Source: Tyto alba
Lineage: Eukaryota > Chordata > Aves > Strigiformes > Tytonidae
Length of the DNA: 64,000 nucleotides
Assembly (NCBI RefSeq): GCF_018691265.1
Contig: NW_024881283.1
Location: 4,251,731-4,315,730 of the forward strand
Direction: 5' to 3'
The translations under genes and the position numbers were made by a program. Positions 1 through 11,557 of the stretch are shown in pieces (the stretch's first letter is position 1; each line of letters begins with the position of its first letter). The notes below the pieces were generated by a model. The model ran no database searches. It was not told the origin of the DNA and saw nothing but the letters and a program-made list of their open reading frames with translations.

Positions 1-2204
1 CAATGTCTTCAGTCCTCTTAGACCTCACGTCCTTGCTGATCCAAGATACTACTTGAACTGCCTCCTCCAGCTGGCTGACACTGAGAGCTCTGGGTGAGAG
101 CTGGTGGCACGGTGGCTACAGGAGGTCACAGGTGTATTAACAGGGCTGCATACATCTGGAGCAGGAGTAGCCCTGGCTGCAAACCCTACCCAAGCTCAAC
201 TATATATGTATCTCAACTAACTCAGAAGACGTTGTTTCAATCTTGGTGACGGGACATTCCTCTGAACGATCACAACAAACAACACGACACCCAGCAAAGA
301 CGATGAGGGAACACAAATCATTCCTACAATTAGCCAATAATGACGATGAAACATTTCTAGAATAATTTTGAAGGTTCCAATGCATACGTCAATGATTTAT
401 CTCATTCTGGATTAATATGGCTTCTGGGCCAGAATACAGCTGCTACTGAACAGAGCACAGATAATTTGTACAATTCAGGAAAAGATAAATAGTTTTGGAG
501 CCAGATCCCCCACTGATATCAAAAGGCAGAACATCTTTTCCTGCCCCACTACTTCATGCTGTCATTTCAAAAGTGCAACCTGGCCCTGGCTCCTGATGGA
601 GCCTTGGGGCAGAATTGTCAGACAAGTACAGTAACCTCTGCTGGAATTCAGGATAACATTAATTCGGTACCCATATATAAAAAATATAGCCAGGGGTCTT
701 CAGAGACCGTAACCCGTCAGAGCCTCTTTCCAGTTCCAAAATACATTGACTTAGTTCTGACTCACGGACCAACATGCCAGAACGCAGCATCTCTCCCTGC
801 AGCATCACAGCTTCCCTTCATGGTCTCCCACGTAGTCCTGGCTAGCTTGTGGGAGCTGACACACAGCTAGTTACAGAGTCAAAACCTCTCCCATTTGTGT
901 TTGTCAGGTTGCTCCATGCAGGTTTTCTGTATGACCATAGAGCCTCCCTCATACAACTGCAGCTTGCATGAACATAGCAAGACTTCACCTGAATCAGACT
1001 TCTTGTGTCTGCAGTGAGCCTGGCATGAAGCACCATCTCTGATGGCCTTATGCAATTTCCCTCTTTCACACTGCTGGTTTGGCATAAAGAGAAGTGAGCC
1101 AAAGCTCACTCCCTTCGACATCATCTGGCCCCAATGTAGCTCTCTGCAGGCACCATCTCTGCTGGTGGCTTGGGAACATCTGGACACCAGCCTTTCTCAG
1201 CAGAGCATGTATTCAAGCAGGGAATTCCACCCACCTCTTTTTCCACCCACTCTCATCTTTGCTGGGTGTCATCTCGAATCATTCCAAGTTTATATAATCA
1301 TATATAACAATGGGGCATGTTGTGAGGCACGAAGCAGGCTATCACTATTGGCTTTGAATATCCTTCTTCAAGGTTGGGACAGTTCTTGCACAAATGCAAT
1401 TACCACAGCAAGGTGTAGTACCTCCTACAGGGTGATTCACCGAGCTGTCACAGCTCTCAGGGGATACCTCAGCCCAGGGCTACCTGCCTTCTGTCAGAAA
1501 GAAACTTTTCTGAAAAGCAGAAAAGAGAGAGAGAGGAGACACGCTGGCCACATGGCACACTAGGTAATTGCACAGCTCCTGGACTCTATATAGCAAAACA
1601 TTCACCCATGTGTACTGTCTACATCAATGGATTATAATACACATCTGCCTACCTGGGATATTCGAAATAAATTCTGTAGAAAGATAGGGAAATACATGGA
1701 GTTTGAGCTGTTTTGCAAAACTAGCCACTTTTTGGAGTATGGGAAGGTGTAAGTCCTATAGAAAGAAACAGAAGGGCAGGGTGCAAGGAAGGCAAAGGTA
1801 GCAATACATTTATTTATTACATGATTCCTAGGTAATAAAATGCATTTATCTGCCATTTTTTTTCTGCACTTTGTCCTGCAAGACTTTGGAAGAGCAGACT
1901 TCCAAAGTCCCAGAGCAACTTAATTCAGTTAATGCTTTTCTCTTCTTCCTAAAGACATTATCACCCAGGGTGCATGACATTTTTGTTCTAGACTGTGACT
2001 TTTCAGAGGTAATATTTTTCTCTGAAAAGGGACTTATGGCACTTCACTGACCAAGAGTCTGTATTTCCATTCTGAATATTGTGTACCTAAGGATTTAATA
2101 TGGTCTTTTCACCTATTGCATCTCAGCAACTCCCCTTTTTTTCAAATAATGCACCACAATGCACCTCTTTGTTAACCCTGACTTGTTGCTCATACTCGAA
2201 GGCT
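1..2204. other. Non-coding unique stretch
   Basis: I recognise no gene here. A plus-strand open frame of 173 codons (1042-1563) is among the longest in the window. It resembles no family I know, lacks a domain-like pattern and overlaps other short frames, so I treat it as chance. A possible membrane-spanning frame at 217-396 is listed separately. The rest is AT-leaning sequence without clear repeats. Confidence 0.55.
217..396 (-). other. Candidate transmembrane-segment open frame (possible exon remnant)
   Basis: Read on the minus strand, this 59-residue open frame has no ATG at its left end but an internal Met at residue 15. It holds a hydrophobic stretch of about 24 residues (roughly 21-44, starting WLIVGMICV and ending LFVVIVQ). 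A short basic tail with two Arg, a Lys and another Arg follows before the stop. That is the layout of a single-pass membrane anchor with a positive cytoplasmic side. The segment also carries seven CpG in about 200 bases of otherwise CpG-poor DNA. I see no convincing splice sites and recognise no family, so chance remains the likeliest explanation. Confidence 0.12.
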
Positions 2205-2345
2205 CCCATCTCCCAGGCATTAGGCACCTAACCTTAGATCAAAATCCTGAATCTTAGATCAAAATTGCCCTGCAGCAATCAAAGTCAAGTTACCTGAAGT
2301 CACAAAGTTGGCAGAAGAAGGAAAATATTTGAGTCTCTACAACCA
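2205..2345. repeat. Probable ancient amniote interspersed repeat remnant
   Basis: The segment contains TTAGGCACCTAA, a hallmark of an old interspersed repeat I know from turtle, crocodile and bird DNA. A short direct repeat follows (AGATCAAAAT at about 2235 and 2255), then a stretch resembling the reverse complement of the MIR core (a GTCACA...GGCAGA pattern). I cannot name the family with certainty. The copy is too decayed to give ends or target-site duplications. Confidence 0.35.
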
Positions 2346-3860
2346 TAGGAACCTCTGATTTCTGAGACCTTTTCCTATTAGAGAAAGATTATTCCACCCC
2401 AAAATTATTTGAAACAGCTCAAAGATGGGGTGATCTGCCTTGGGGGCCAGCTGCGCTATTGTCATTGCCACTGGCTGGTACAGTCACTGGGTGACACCTG
2501 CCCCTTCACACAGCTCGGGGCACCAGCAGAGCAGGGAGGGGAGCCAAGAGCTGTAGGAAGATGCAGGGTGTCTGACAGGTCAGGATTCGTATTTGAGCCC
2601 AGCTTTAGAACAGAATCACTGTGTGGCACAGTAATGCTGTGTGGCTGGATGGCACACCAGGGAGGAATCCTGGAGAGGCTGTGGAGGAAGCTCCAGCACC
2701 CTGGGGCATTTTCTCCCTCATACCACTCTGATGAAAAGAGATGTATGGCAGCACCATCAGGAGAGCAGGGACAGGCTCAGTGACTTCATATCAGAGAAGG
2801 CAGCCCAGCATTGTGAAGATGAAAATCTCTCAGTTCTGATTGAATGGTCCACATAACACCACTGAAACTAGTTATTTGTTCTTTCTAGTCTTCATCACAT
2901 GCAAACCCCACTCTGCTGCAGCCAGAAATGTCAGAGCAAAGAAGGTGAGCTTGGGAGTACGGCAAAGTCTCTGCCCAGTACTATCCAACTGCTCTGTGCA
3001 GCCCTATGCTGAACCCAGGGCAGAAACTTTGTAGGTGCCAGGTTGTATGTGCTGTTTGAGAGCCAGCATGAGGGAGAGCAGCCATAGCAGCTGGGGTTCA
3101 TCCTGCATCAGTCCTCCAAGGATCATCAGGTTGAGACCAAGAGCTCAAAGAAAACAACCAGGCCTTGTTCTGCAAGGATGTTGGTTCAGGCTTCAAACAC
3201 TGATGATCTCCCTGCAAGACGATGCTGGACCTGAGCCCCAGTGTGATACCAGTGGCCCCATGCTGGCAGGAGAGCTGTTTCTCTCACAGAAAATGGACAA
3301 CCAGGTTTTCTTGATGGACTCCAGTTCTATTGACAGCAATTAGCCTCTGTGTGCCTGGAGAAGAGTGACAAACTGCAGATTTTTTCCCTGAATCCTTCAT
3401 CTTATTCAGAGCATGCAGTATCCTCTCTCCTGCCCTCTTAAGTCCTAGCAACATGTGCTCCATTTTCTGTGGTGGATAAAAAGAATCCTTGATATGCAAA
3501 AGCTGATATTTAAACCTGAGAAAACCAATTAGACATCCAGGTCTCATTGGATTAGTTGGACCTACATATCTGAATACCCTAGGCAGTTTCACTGGCCCAG
3601 GCAGCCAAGAGCTTTGAAGTACATATTTCATGGAAATATCAGGGTTGTAGAATAGCCACAACATACTCCTACATGGCCTCGGGATGGCTCAGCAGGACAT
3701 ATGGATTAATGAGCAGTGTCCTGGGCTGAAGGAATGTCACAATGAAGCTGTTCACAAATCACCATCCAGCACGTTTTTAGCAGGATTCTTTTTTCTTGCA
3801 ACCCAATCCCGTTCTAGTTCACATATGAAAACATGACCTACTGTGAGACCAAGTCAAAAG
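2346..3860. other. Non-coding unique stretch
   Basis: No gene recognised. Several overlapping short frames lie at 2409-3343 on the plus strand, and a 126-codon frame lies at 3284-3664 on the minus strand. None has a domain or signal I can support. Confidence 0.55.
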
Positions 3861-3955
3861 GTACTTAGGCATCTTACTCCTACTCCTCAGTTCACAGGCA
3901 GTGTTGATCAATGATTTTAATGGCATCTTAGGCACCTAAATCCACTCAAACCCTG
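3861..3955. repeat. Ancient amniote repeat remnant (TTAGGCACCTAA type)
   Basis: Two inverted-sense halves are visible: TACTTAGGCATCTTACTCC, then GATTTTAATGGCATC followed by TTAGGCACCTAAATCC. This is the arrangement of an old dispersed amniote repeat in which a 'cccattgatttcaatggg'-like core sits between taggcacctaa boxes. The family name is uncertain to me. The same motif recurs near 2.2, 4.8, 31.5 and 33.4 kb. Confidence 0.45.
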
Positions 3956-4724
3956 GTCCTTTGGCCCTCCTGTTGGACAGGTCAAGACCTCTCCAGCGCA
4001 AAAAATGCCTATTCTTCAGTTTGAATTGCCTCCAGTCTGCACTAGTTTTGCTCTGTATCTCCATCTTCTTTGATCTTCTTTTCTTTTTTCCTCCCCAATA
4101 TCTGTGAGGTAACAGATGAGGTTGACTGACTCTAAAATCTAAACCTGTGTTGCTTCAGGCCAAGGAAACTACACTTCATGTGGATGTGCATGGGCCACAG
4201 TTGCACCTTTGCTACAAACAGTGGAGCTGTCAGTACTATTAGACCCAACAGATGTTTCCTGGAGACACAGTACAGAGCTTCTCTTCTCCAGATCAGCCAT
4301 GAAACCACCGAGACACCATAATTCACACATGTTCACTAAAGATGTTGCATTTCCCAACAGCAGAGGCAGCAGACTCTACTGCAGACAGTTAATTTCCTAG
4401 CTACAAGCATCCTACTTTAAGTTAGTCCCATAACAATGATATTTCCATTTTCCAACCTGTTTCAAACCCATGCTGCATGCTGTTACCAACCTGTTGTCCT
4501 CTCCCAAGAGAGCTTGGTTTTGGTACTCAAAAAATGAGTCCCATAGTATCCTTAACAAGGGTGATTTGATGTTTAATTTGAAAACATCTTTGCAGTTGTT
4601 TGGTACAGTGATTGCCTGGAAAGAACACAAATATTTTTATAAAAAACTAACTTCACAATAGGAAGACCATACAAACAGTCTTCTGAACAGCACTAGTGCC
4701 TTAGGAAGTTAAGTCCAATTACAA
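3956..4724. other. Non-coding unique stretch with a pyrimidine tract
   Basis: A pyrimidine-rich run at about 4058-4095 (mostly TCTTCTTT units) is the only structure I see. Short frames on both strands at 4132-4661 overlap each other and are not supported. Confidence 0.55.
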
Positions 4725-4862
4725 AATTCACTAAGGTGCTAAGCCAGTCTTGTTGACCTTCTGCAAGATGGAGCTTCTTGGTGAAGGTACTTCTAAGTAG
4801 CTGAGCCCCTAAATCCACATAATCTAGACACCTATACTTTTCTGAGAATCTGGATCATAGAT
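4725..4862. repeat. Possible ancient amniote repeat remnant
   Basis: The pattern AGGTGCTAAG ... CCCCTAAATCC ... GAGAATCTGGATC resembles the older repeat seen at 3.9 kb ('taggcacctaa', 'taaatcc', 'gaaaatctgg'). It is strongly decayed and its ends are not definable. Confidence 0.3.
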
Positions 4863-6873
4863 CCTGAATCACTGTAAAAATGAGATTCTGGTGCTTTTAT
4901 AATTCACCTTTGAAAATATTACTTTTCCATTTCCAAGGCTCCTTAAAGGATTCTGCATTATTAGGAACAGTGTTTGCTCACACGTTCTCTGCTTTTCTCC
5001 TCCACTTAATGTTGAGTAGACACATGGCAAACACTCAGCTTTGGTGCTAGTACTCTAATTTTTACACTGAAGTGGAATTTTTTGTAATGGGAAGATAAAA
5101 ACTTTCCTATATAAACAGATTCTTCAGGAAACCTGTTCTAGTTTCAGAAATAAATCCAGAGTAGAATAGTGAAAAAACTAATTTTCAACCCTTAGTCTCT
5201 GCTCATCCACCGCACTGTACCTACTGTCCTTTTCAGTTTTCCAGACAGCATATAAGCATGCACGTGCAACACCACAGATGCCTGCGATGTGCTCTCAGCC
5301 ATCTAAGCTGTCTTAGAAGCTGATGCCATGTCCATCACCTCTGGTCTACCTATATGCTCCTTATATTTGGATGGAGAGAGAAGGGTTAAATGGATTTAAG
5401 GATTTAAGTGTAACAAATTATGGAGATTTAGCTATGGCAGAAAATACTTTTAGTCATCATGCTGTCAAACAGTTTTTATTATTCATATGAGGGGAAATGA
5501 GAACAATGCAAAGTGCATTTGTGTGCTCTGAATAAGGGCACTGGTTCTTGGCCTTGGCAGCTCTCGTTTCTCTCATGCAGCCTCCATCTCCCAACATGGA
5601 AAAGCAACTAATGAAGCAGCAAGGGATTCAAGGAGCATGCAGTGCCCTGGTGCTGAATCAAAGCCCTCCTGCTCATTTCCCTTTCCCCTCTCCACAGGCA
5701 GAATTCGGAACCGTTGGTGATTAACCCTGGGTTAAGCCAAAAACAGGAGCAAGAAAAACAAGGGCAGCCCAGGAGAAGAGCTGGTGTTCATCCCCCCACT
5801 GTGTTTATTTGGTGGTGTTAGATTTCCTGCTCTCTCTGAAGTGCATCTGTAAGTCAGGATGCTAGAGGACCAGAGGGAACTGAAGTTTGCTGAAGAAAGG
5901 GCCAGGTACCTGCAATGAATCACAGCAATTAGAGCTGGCGTCTGCTCTTAGTGAGCTCAGCATTTGACCACAAGCATTATTTTCTTAGGCTTATTAATAA
6001 CTAATTTTTCCTGAAATACGAAAGAGACTCCTAATTCAAAAGTGCTGGGGAAGAGGAGGTACTCACACATGCACACACAGGCAGGTGACAGCTTCCTCTG
6101 ATGTTCCCCGTGCATCTCACCTGCTCTCTTTGAAGCTTGCAATCCTTGAGATTTCCCATGAAAGTTCCCAGCTGGGGTCCAAATTGACCCCAGTTCCAGA
6201 CCATGTAAGAAACATCCAAACATCAGTCCAACCAGCTTTGCCCACTCTTTTGCTGACTGTGTGGGCTTTCCCTCGGAGTCCAGGAGGTGAGTGCTCTCAG
6301 ATGCACCCACTCTGTGCGAAGGGAGAGGGAGGGATAGGGAATGTCACGGGGAGCTTCCTTAAAAGAAGTTTGTGTGGGGAGGCTGTTTCTTACTGTGATA
6401 TTGCCTAGGGGGATTACAGCTGGTTTGAAACTTTATGGAAACAGTATTTTCTGTAGATTTTCTACACTGTTGAGCACAGGAGAAACCCGAACCACATGCT
6501 GCAGAGATTCAACACACTGGCTAGACAGTTTCAGGTGAGATTGTCTATTGCATGGTTATAAGATGTTATGTCTTGTCTTGAATTTTACTGAGGATTTAAC
6601 ACTGTCTTACACCACATCCTTATAAACAAGCCAGAGAAACATGATACAGATTTGCACTCGCAGACCATTTTGCTGTCATATACCAAAGACTGACTATCAA
6701 AATGACAGGATTTACCAAGCAGCGGTTGCCAGGGCTCGGTTCAGCATTTTCATATGTGTCCTCAGAAAATGAAGAGAACATGGAAACCCAAAGGTGACAT
6801 GAACTTGGGAGGGGATTGAAAATGTGTTGGAAGATTAAATCAAAATTCAAAATGCTTAAAAAATGCTTTGGGG
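4863..6873. other. Non-coding unique stretch
   Basis: No gene, RNA or repeat that I can support. Open frames at 5957-6538 lie in several phases on both strands at once, as expected for chance frames. Confidence 0.55.
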
Positions 6874-6917
6874 AAACAAACAAACAAACAAACCAACTAA
6901 CCAACAACAACAAAACC
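6874..6917 (+). repeat. (CAAA)n/(CAA)n microsatellite
   Basis: Four to five consecutive CAAA units are followed by degenerate CCAACTAAC units and a short (CAA)n run. It is a simple sequence repeat with no coding context. Confidence 0.85.
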
Positions 6918-8624
6918 ATCCTAAATGCTGCCCTACAGGGGAAAGTGCCTCCAGAGGGAGATTTGTCTTTAGACACCTCCCCTGGATGAGATTATCTGTC
7001 ATCTTGAGATGCCTTTATCTCCCAGGTGACTGGAGGGACCCAAAGAGTGACTAACTCAGAGTCACATCTCAAAAATGAATGTCTAGGTGGGTAACCTGCT
7101 CATATGCTGGAGTAAACTTCTTCAGTAATATTGAAAAGGCTCTGGAGGCAGCAGTAGATCACAAACTTAGTGTGAGGTACCCAGGTCAGAGAGGTATGGG
7201 TAAAGGCAAACGTCCTATTTGTACTGTCATAAATGGAAATAGAGCTGAAAGCACACGCAGAGCCCTGCAGTGCTGTGGAAAGGTCTCAGAAGGGGTCCTG
7301 TGCCCATGAGGCTGTGACACTTCGAGATGTGGACCAGTTGGAGGTCATCCTCAAGGAGGAACAAAAGTAGCAAGATGTCCACAAGATGTGAACTATGTGG
7401 AAAAACTATATAGTTTGGGCTGGTAATAATAATTATTTGGCTTTTTCCATGGGTGAAATAATGACGTATTGGAATATTTTTGCCTGGGAGGGTGATAATA
7501 ATTTCTACGCTGGGGGAATTTAAAAGGGACTGAGACACAAATATAGTTGATCTGCCTTGGGCGGGAAATGCCAGCTCCATTCTTTTGTGAATCAATGGGT
7601 TTACAGTTTCTTTTACTGAAAAAGGATGTTCTTTATATAAAGGAGGTGAAGGAAGGAGGTAGCCCACATGCACAGGCAAAGCACCCATTTCCTCAGAGAA
7701 ATCTTTCTCTAGTGAGACAAGACACAAAAAGGAAGGATGAAAAATGATTACAAAAGGCAAGACAGATGCAGGGAAAATAAAGGATTTTACCCAAAGTCAG
7801 CTGCATAGACTGAGAGAGAGGAGGTAACTGAAAGCAGACCTTGTGAAGGGAAAGAAGGACTGCCTTTAAATTAATTAAAGACTGAAGATCACTGTGAATA
7901 TTCTGAGCTTCTTCTAATTTACCGCCTGTTTATAAAAATTTTGCAAGGAGTAGTGGATGTTTAATAAAAAGTGTTAAAATGAGCAAAGCAACCTGCTGAA
8001 GAGAAATGAATTGTCAGCATCAGATGAGGAAGACAATAGGAGTGTCCATAAATGCTTGCAACTCCTCAGGACCCTCATAGTTGTTTCGGGAACACCTGAA
8101 AAGCCCCAAAATTTTCCAAAGAGAAATCCAGAAAGCTAAAAGCCCTTTGTGACAAAAGTGGACTTTTGGGACCTGTTTCCTGGTTTTAATCCTGAAGAGG
8201 AAAATGGTTGTATCATATGCTTCAAACCTTCTTGTGGTAACTGCCCTGCGGCATCTTAGGGAGGGAGGTAATTAATTTCAGGAGGAATTACCCAACCCTT
8301 AATTTTTCTGAGCAATTATCAGCTCAGGTACCAGCCAGGAATCGGAGCATTCTTTGCTGGGTACAAGTAGCTGCAGACTCCTCTGCGATGCTGCAATGTA
8401 CCAGGAAGTCTCCTGCAGTATCTGTCTTGAGATGCCTTCACCTGATGAGCGTGCCCAGATAGCAATCGCAACCTGCAAGTTTTGCTCTCTCTCAGCTTGC
8501 CGTTTGGGGAAGTAGTGCAAAGGGCTCGGGCTGAAGAATGAGTTCAGCCTTCGTCCTCACCAGGCACAGCCAGCAGAGCAAAGCTGCAAGTGGGATCTGC
8601 ACTATGGTTTGTTTCTCTGTGCAG
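6918..8624. other. Non-coding unique stretch
   Basis: The minus strand has a 177-codon open frame at 7227-7760, among the longest in the window. Its translation is rich in Ile, Leu and Ser with no motif, signal or family resemblance. A dinucleotide-poor AT segment with TAATAATAATTATT lies inside it. I treat it as chance. Confidence 0.5.
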
Positions 8625-8735
8625 GTACAGCTGACAATTGTTGCTGTTTTTCTGTGCCTCAGTTTCTCCGCCTGTATATACATAACCTTATTCTTCTTTG
8701 CAACACTGTTTTCTTAACCCACAAGGGTGTTCCTA
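8625..8735 (+). mobile_element. MIR-like (CORE-SINE) fragment
   Basis: The stretch TCTGTGCCTCAGTTTCTCC followed by GCCTGTATA matches the 3' half of the tRNA-derived MIR consensus ('ctctgtgcctcagtttcctcatctgtaaaatg'). Its continuation, with CCCACAAGGGTGTT, fits the 'tcacagggttgt' region. It is old and truncated; the tRNA-related head is not visible. Confidence 0.5.
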
Positions 8736-9325
8736 CACCTCAGTGTTGGAGAATGAAATTGCTGGTCAATGTCTGTCTAGATTTCTTGCCAGCTGGGTAC
8801 TTGAAGATAGGTGGTGGGATCTCTGGCCTTTTCAAGTAGAATGCTTTGATATAACTAGTCAATGAAGAGTAAAGTGCTCCATATTATCACCACAACACAG
8901 ATTAGCTCCTCACTTCTGGTCCACCCAGGAAAGAGACTGGGCACCCAGCATTCAGCACTGCTGGCATCCTCTCTCCCTGCTGAGCTCCAGCCCTTTATGC
9001 ATGAACCTCCTTGAGCCCAACTCACACTGGTCTTGTCCCAGTCTCTGCACCCCAGTCCTTTCCATCCCACTCCAGACAGAGGAGGCTCCTTGGATGCAGC
9101 TGGCAAAGGGATCTAGAGCCTTCTGCCTCTCCTTGATTGATGGTTGATGTATAAGGGAATTTTACCCTGTAGAGCCAAGCACCAGCGTACCCTTTTCCAA
9201 AGTCCCCAGCCAGTGTTGACCAGGTCCTACCTGGAAGTCCCTGAGATGTGTTTGCTGTTAGCACGTCTCAGCAACCACTCAGCAGCTGGTTTTATATTAA
9301 TGCACTAACTAATAAAGTGGGTGAC
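8736..9325. other. Non-coding unique stretch
   Basis: Short minus-strand frames (8855-9264) show no recognisable product. Nothing else was seen. Confidence 0.55.
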
Positions 9326-9412
9326 TAGACTGTTGATTCTTCAGGGCAGGGTCATGTTTCTACTTGGCTTTTAAGGCACTTTATTTAGTTACAATGCTCT
9401 ATAAAGGATTTG
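9326..9412 (+). repeat. Ancient amniote interspersed repeat 3' remnant
   Basis: GACTGTTGATTCTTCAGGGC, then AGGGTCATGTTTCTA and further on AAGGCACTTTA, ACAATGCTC. This matches an old dispersed element whose 3' part reads like 'agactgtaagctctttggggcagggaccgtctt ... gtacagcacctagcacaatggg' in amniote genomes. A second copy appears at about 16.43 kb. I am confident of the resemblance but not of the family name. Confidence 0.42.
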
Positions 9413-11443
9413 ATGTGATAAGGGACAGTGTTTGTGAGACTAGATGAAGGTGGCAAAACATTTCCTTATAAAAGCATTAGGCACTCCCTGCCATTACTTG
9501 CCTGCTCTGCTGGAGCTGTGTTTGGCCTCATCCTCAAAGTGAATGTTCAGGGTAAATCCTTGCAGTTATTTCTGTCTGCAAGTATGAGTGGGAAATAGGA
9601 TCACCTGCAGGGAAAGGGGGCTGCAAAGCCAGACCTTAACCAGGCTGCTGCACCGTGCATCTCCTTCCCAGCAGAGCAGCTCCACTCCCCTGCTGCACAG
9701 GCTGGGCCAGCAAATGCCAACAGAAATCCCAGAGTATTACAGGTTTTGTTAAATATTGACATCCATTTTATAATGGATGGGTGGAAGCAGCTGGGCGGTC
9801 GAGGGGAGAGGAGGGTTACATGCTGTCTACTGTACCAAGCAGGCACGAGGGGGAAGGCACTGTGTGGGTGCAGTGGCCAGAAAGAACGTCTCTGAACTGA
9901 ATGATCCACTGTTTGGAAAGCAATTTTCCCTGGATGCAGCTGAATACTGACTCAGCCAAACTGCAATGAAGTGCAGTGAACTCAGAACTGCAGCAAACAG
10001 CTTGGTCACTCCAGGAATAACCCTGGACACAGCCAGGAGGCTTGGCACTGGTCTGAGACCTTCACTTTGCACACAGACTAGCAAAGCTAATGATCAGTCC
10101 TCTAGAATCACAGAAAAATATGGGTCTGTCTTACATGACAGCAATGTGAATGGAAAAATGAGCTGCTCTCTGTCCATCTGGGAGACTACATTTTTAATTT
10201 TTGCATTTCCTCACTGAGTAGGCAGGTGTGGTAGTCGCCTGTAGATGTGATGTTAGTGATGGGCAGACAGAAGAGAAATAGTAGCCTGATGAAAATCACT
10301 TGGGAATACAGTGTAGTTAATACATGTATTAAGCAATTAGACTTAGGGATATAGCTTATTTGTGTATGCTTGTTTCTGGTACTGGCATGAACACAGTGTG
10401 GCTGAGTGATGCTTTTGTACAAGACTTGACTCCTGCTTACTTTTTAGCCCTACATGGCCTGATTGAGGATGCCAGAAGTCTTGTCATGAGTTCAATATTC
10501 CTGGGGTCCAGTCTGAACGCAGGCTTTAAGATCACTAGATATTTTTACATGGATGTCAGGCAAGCCAAGGTGCTTTTTTGGAGTCTGAGAGCAGGTTAAA
10601 CTTCTCATGTAGATACAAACAGTGCTATCACCAGCTGCCAGTTACATGACTGACTTCTGCAAAAAGCAACATGGGCCTTGTTTGCTTTCCTTGGCTCTCA
10701 TTCAGAGATGATAAAAAGATGGTAGAGAAGCTTGAACCAAAGCCCACTGAAGAAGAGGTTGTGTTGGAGAATCCATTCCTTTAATTACCAGTAATTCCAT
10801 GGGCCTCCATGTTCTCCACATACCCTGTGCTGTCTGCCTGGGAGAAAAGCTTTTCAAATCTTCCATGCTAAAAGATGGACCCCTCACTCCTACATTTTGG
10901 TGGAGTACTCTTGCATACTTCAAAAATATTGTGGACTCTGCTACCAGAGAAAAAGCATCTGTGGATCCAAATCTGCCCAAATACAAGGGGTGGCTTCATC
11001 AGACCTGCTTTGGAGATCTACAGAGCAGTTACCTCTGAACAGATGTCTCACACCCTGGCAGCAGACTGAGGTTCAGGTAACACTAAATGATCTCTAGTGG
11101 ACATGGAGCTGGTATATGGTGAGTAATCCTTACTTACAATCCTAATTGTAGGGCAGCATCCTCAGCCTACTTGCTACCTGTGCTTGATGCCACTCAGATG
11201 CAGACAGCAAACTCTCTGAGGTACAGAGCCCTATTTCACAGAGAATTTGAATAATCTTTCTGGGTGGAAGCGGGAAGCCTGTTCTAAGCCTATGCATTTA
11301 CATAGAAATAACAATTGTAATGGCAGCTCCACCAAGAACACGAGTGACACCCGAGCTCCTAGCAATAACCAGTATAAATTGCCGCAGATTTCTGTGAAGT
11401 CAAGTGAAGCCAGTACTCATTGGGACAAAATTTATTTCTCTTT

Positions 11444-11445
<2 letters not shown>
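9413..11445. other. Non-coding unique stretch
   Basis: Around 10700-11100 four short frames overlap in different phases on both strands, which argues against any being real. No splice-flanked exon was recognised. Confidence 0.55.

Positions 11446-11477
<32 letters not shown>
11446..11477 (+). repeat. Poly(T) tract, 32 T
   Basis: An uninterrupted run of 32 T, preceded by TTTATTTCTCTTTTC and followed by AACTAGGG. It could be the reversed tail of an old retrocopy or a simple tract. No gene-like sequence adjoins it on the right. Confidence 0.9.
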
Positions 11478-11480
<3 letters not shown>

Positions 11481-11534
11481 TAGGGAGATTATGAGAAATA
11501 AATCTGACATTTTCATAATAAAAAGCATATTTCG

Positions 11535-11557
11535 CCCCCCCCCCCAAAAAAAAAAAA
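11535..11557 (+). repeat. C11-A12 compound homopolymer
   Basis: Eleven C are followed directly by twelve A, about 60 bases right of the poly(T) tract. The length is likely to be unstable in sequencing and between individuals. Confidence 0.9.

Noticed and set aside
1042..1563. 173-codon plus-strand open frame
   Set aside because: No domain, signal, splice or family resemblance. Its length is within what chance gives in 64 kb.
7227..7760. 177-codon minus-strand open frame
   Set aside because: Low-information translation without motifs. It crosses AT-rich TAATAAT sequence and nothing supports transcription.
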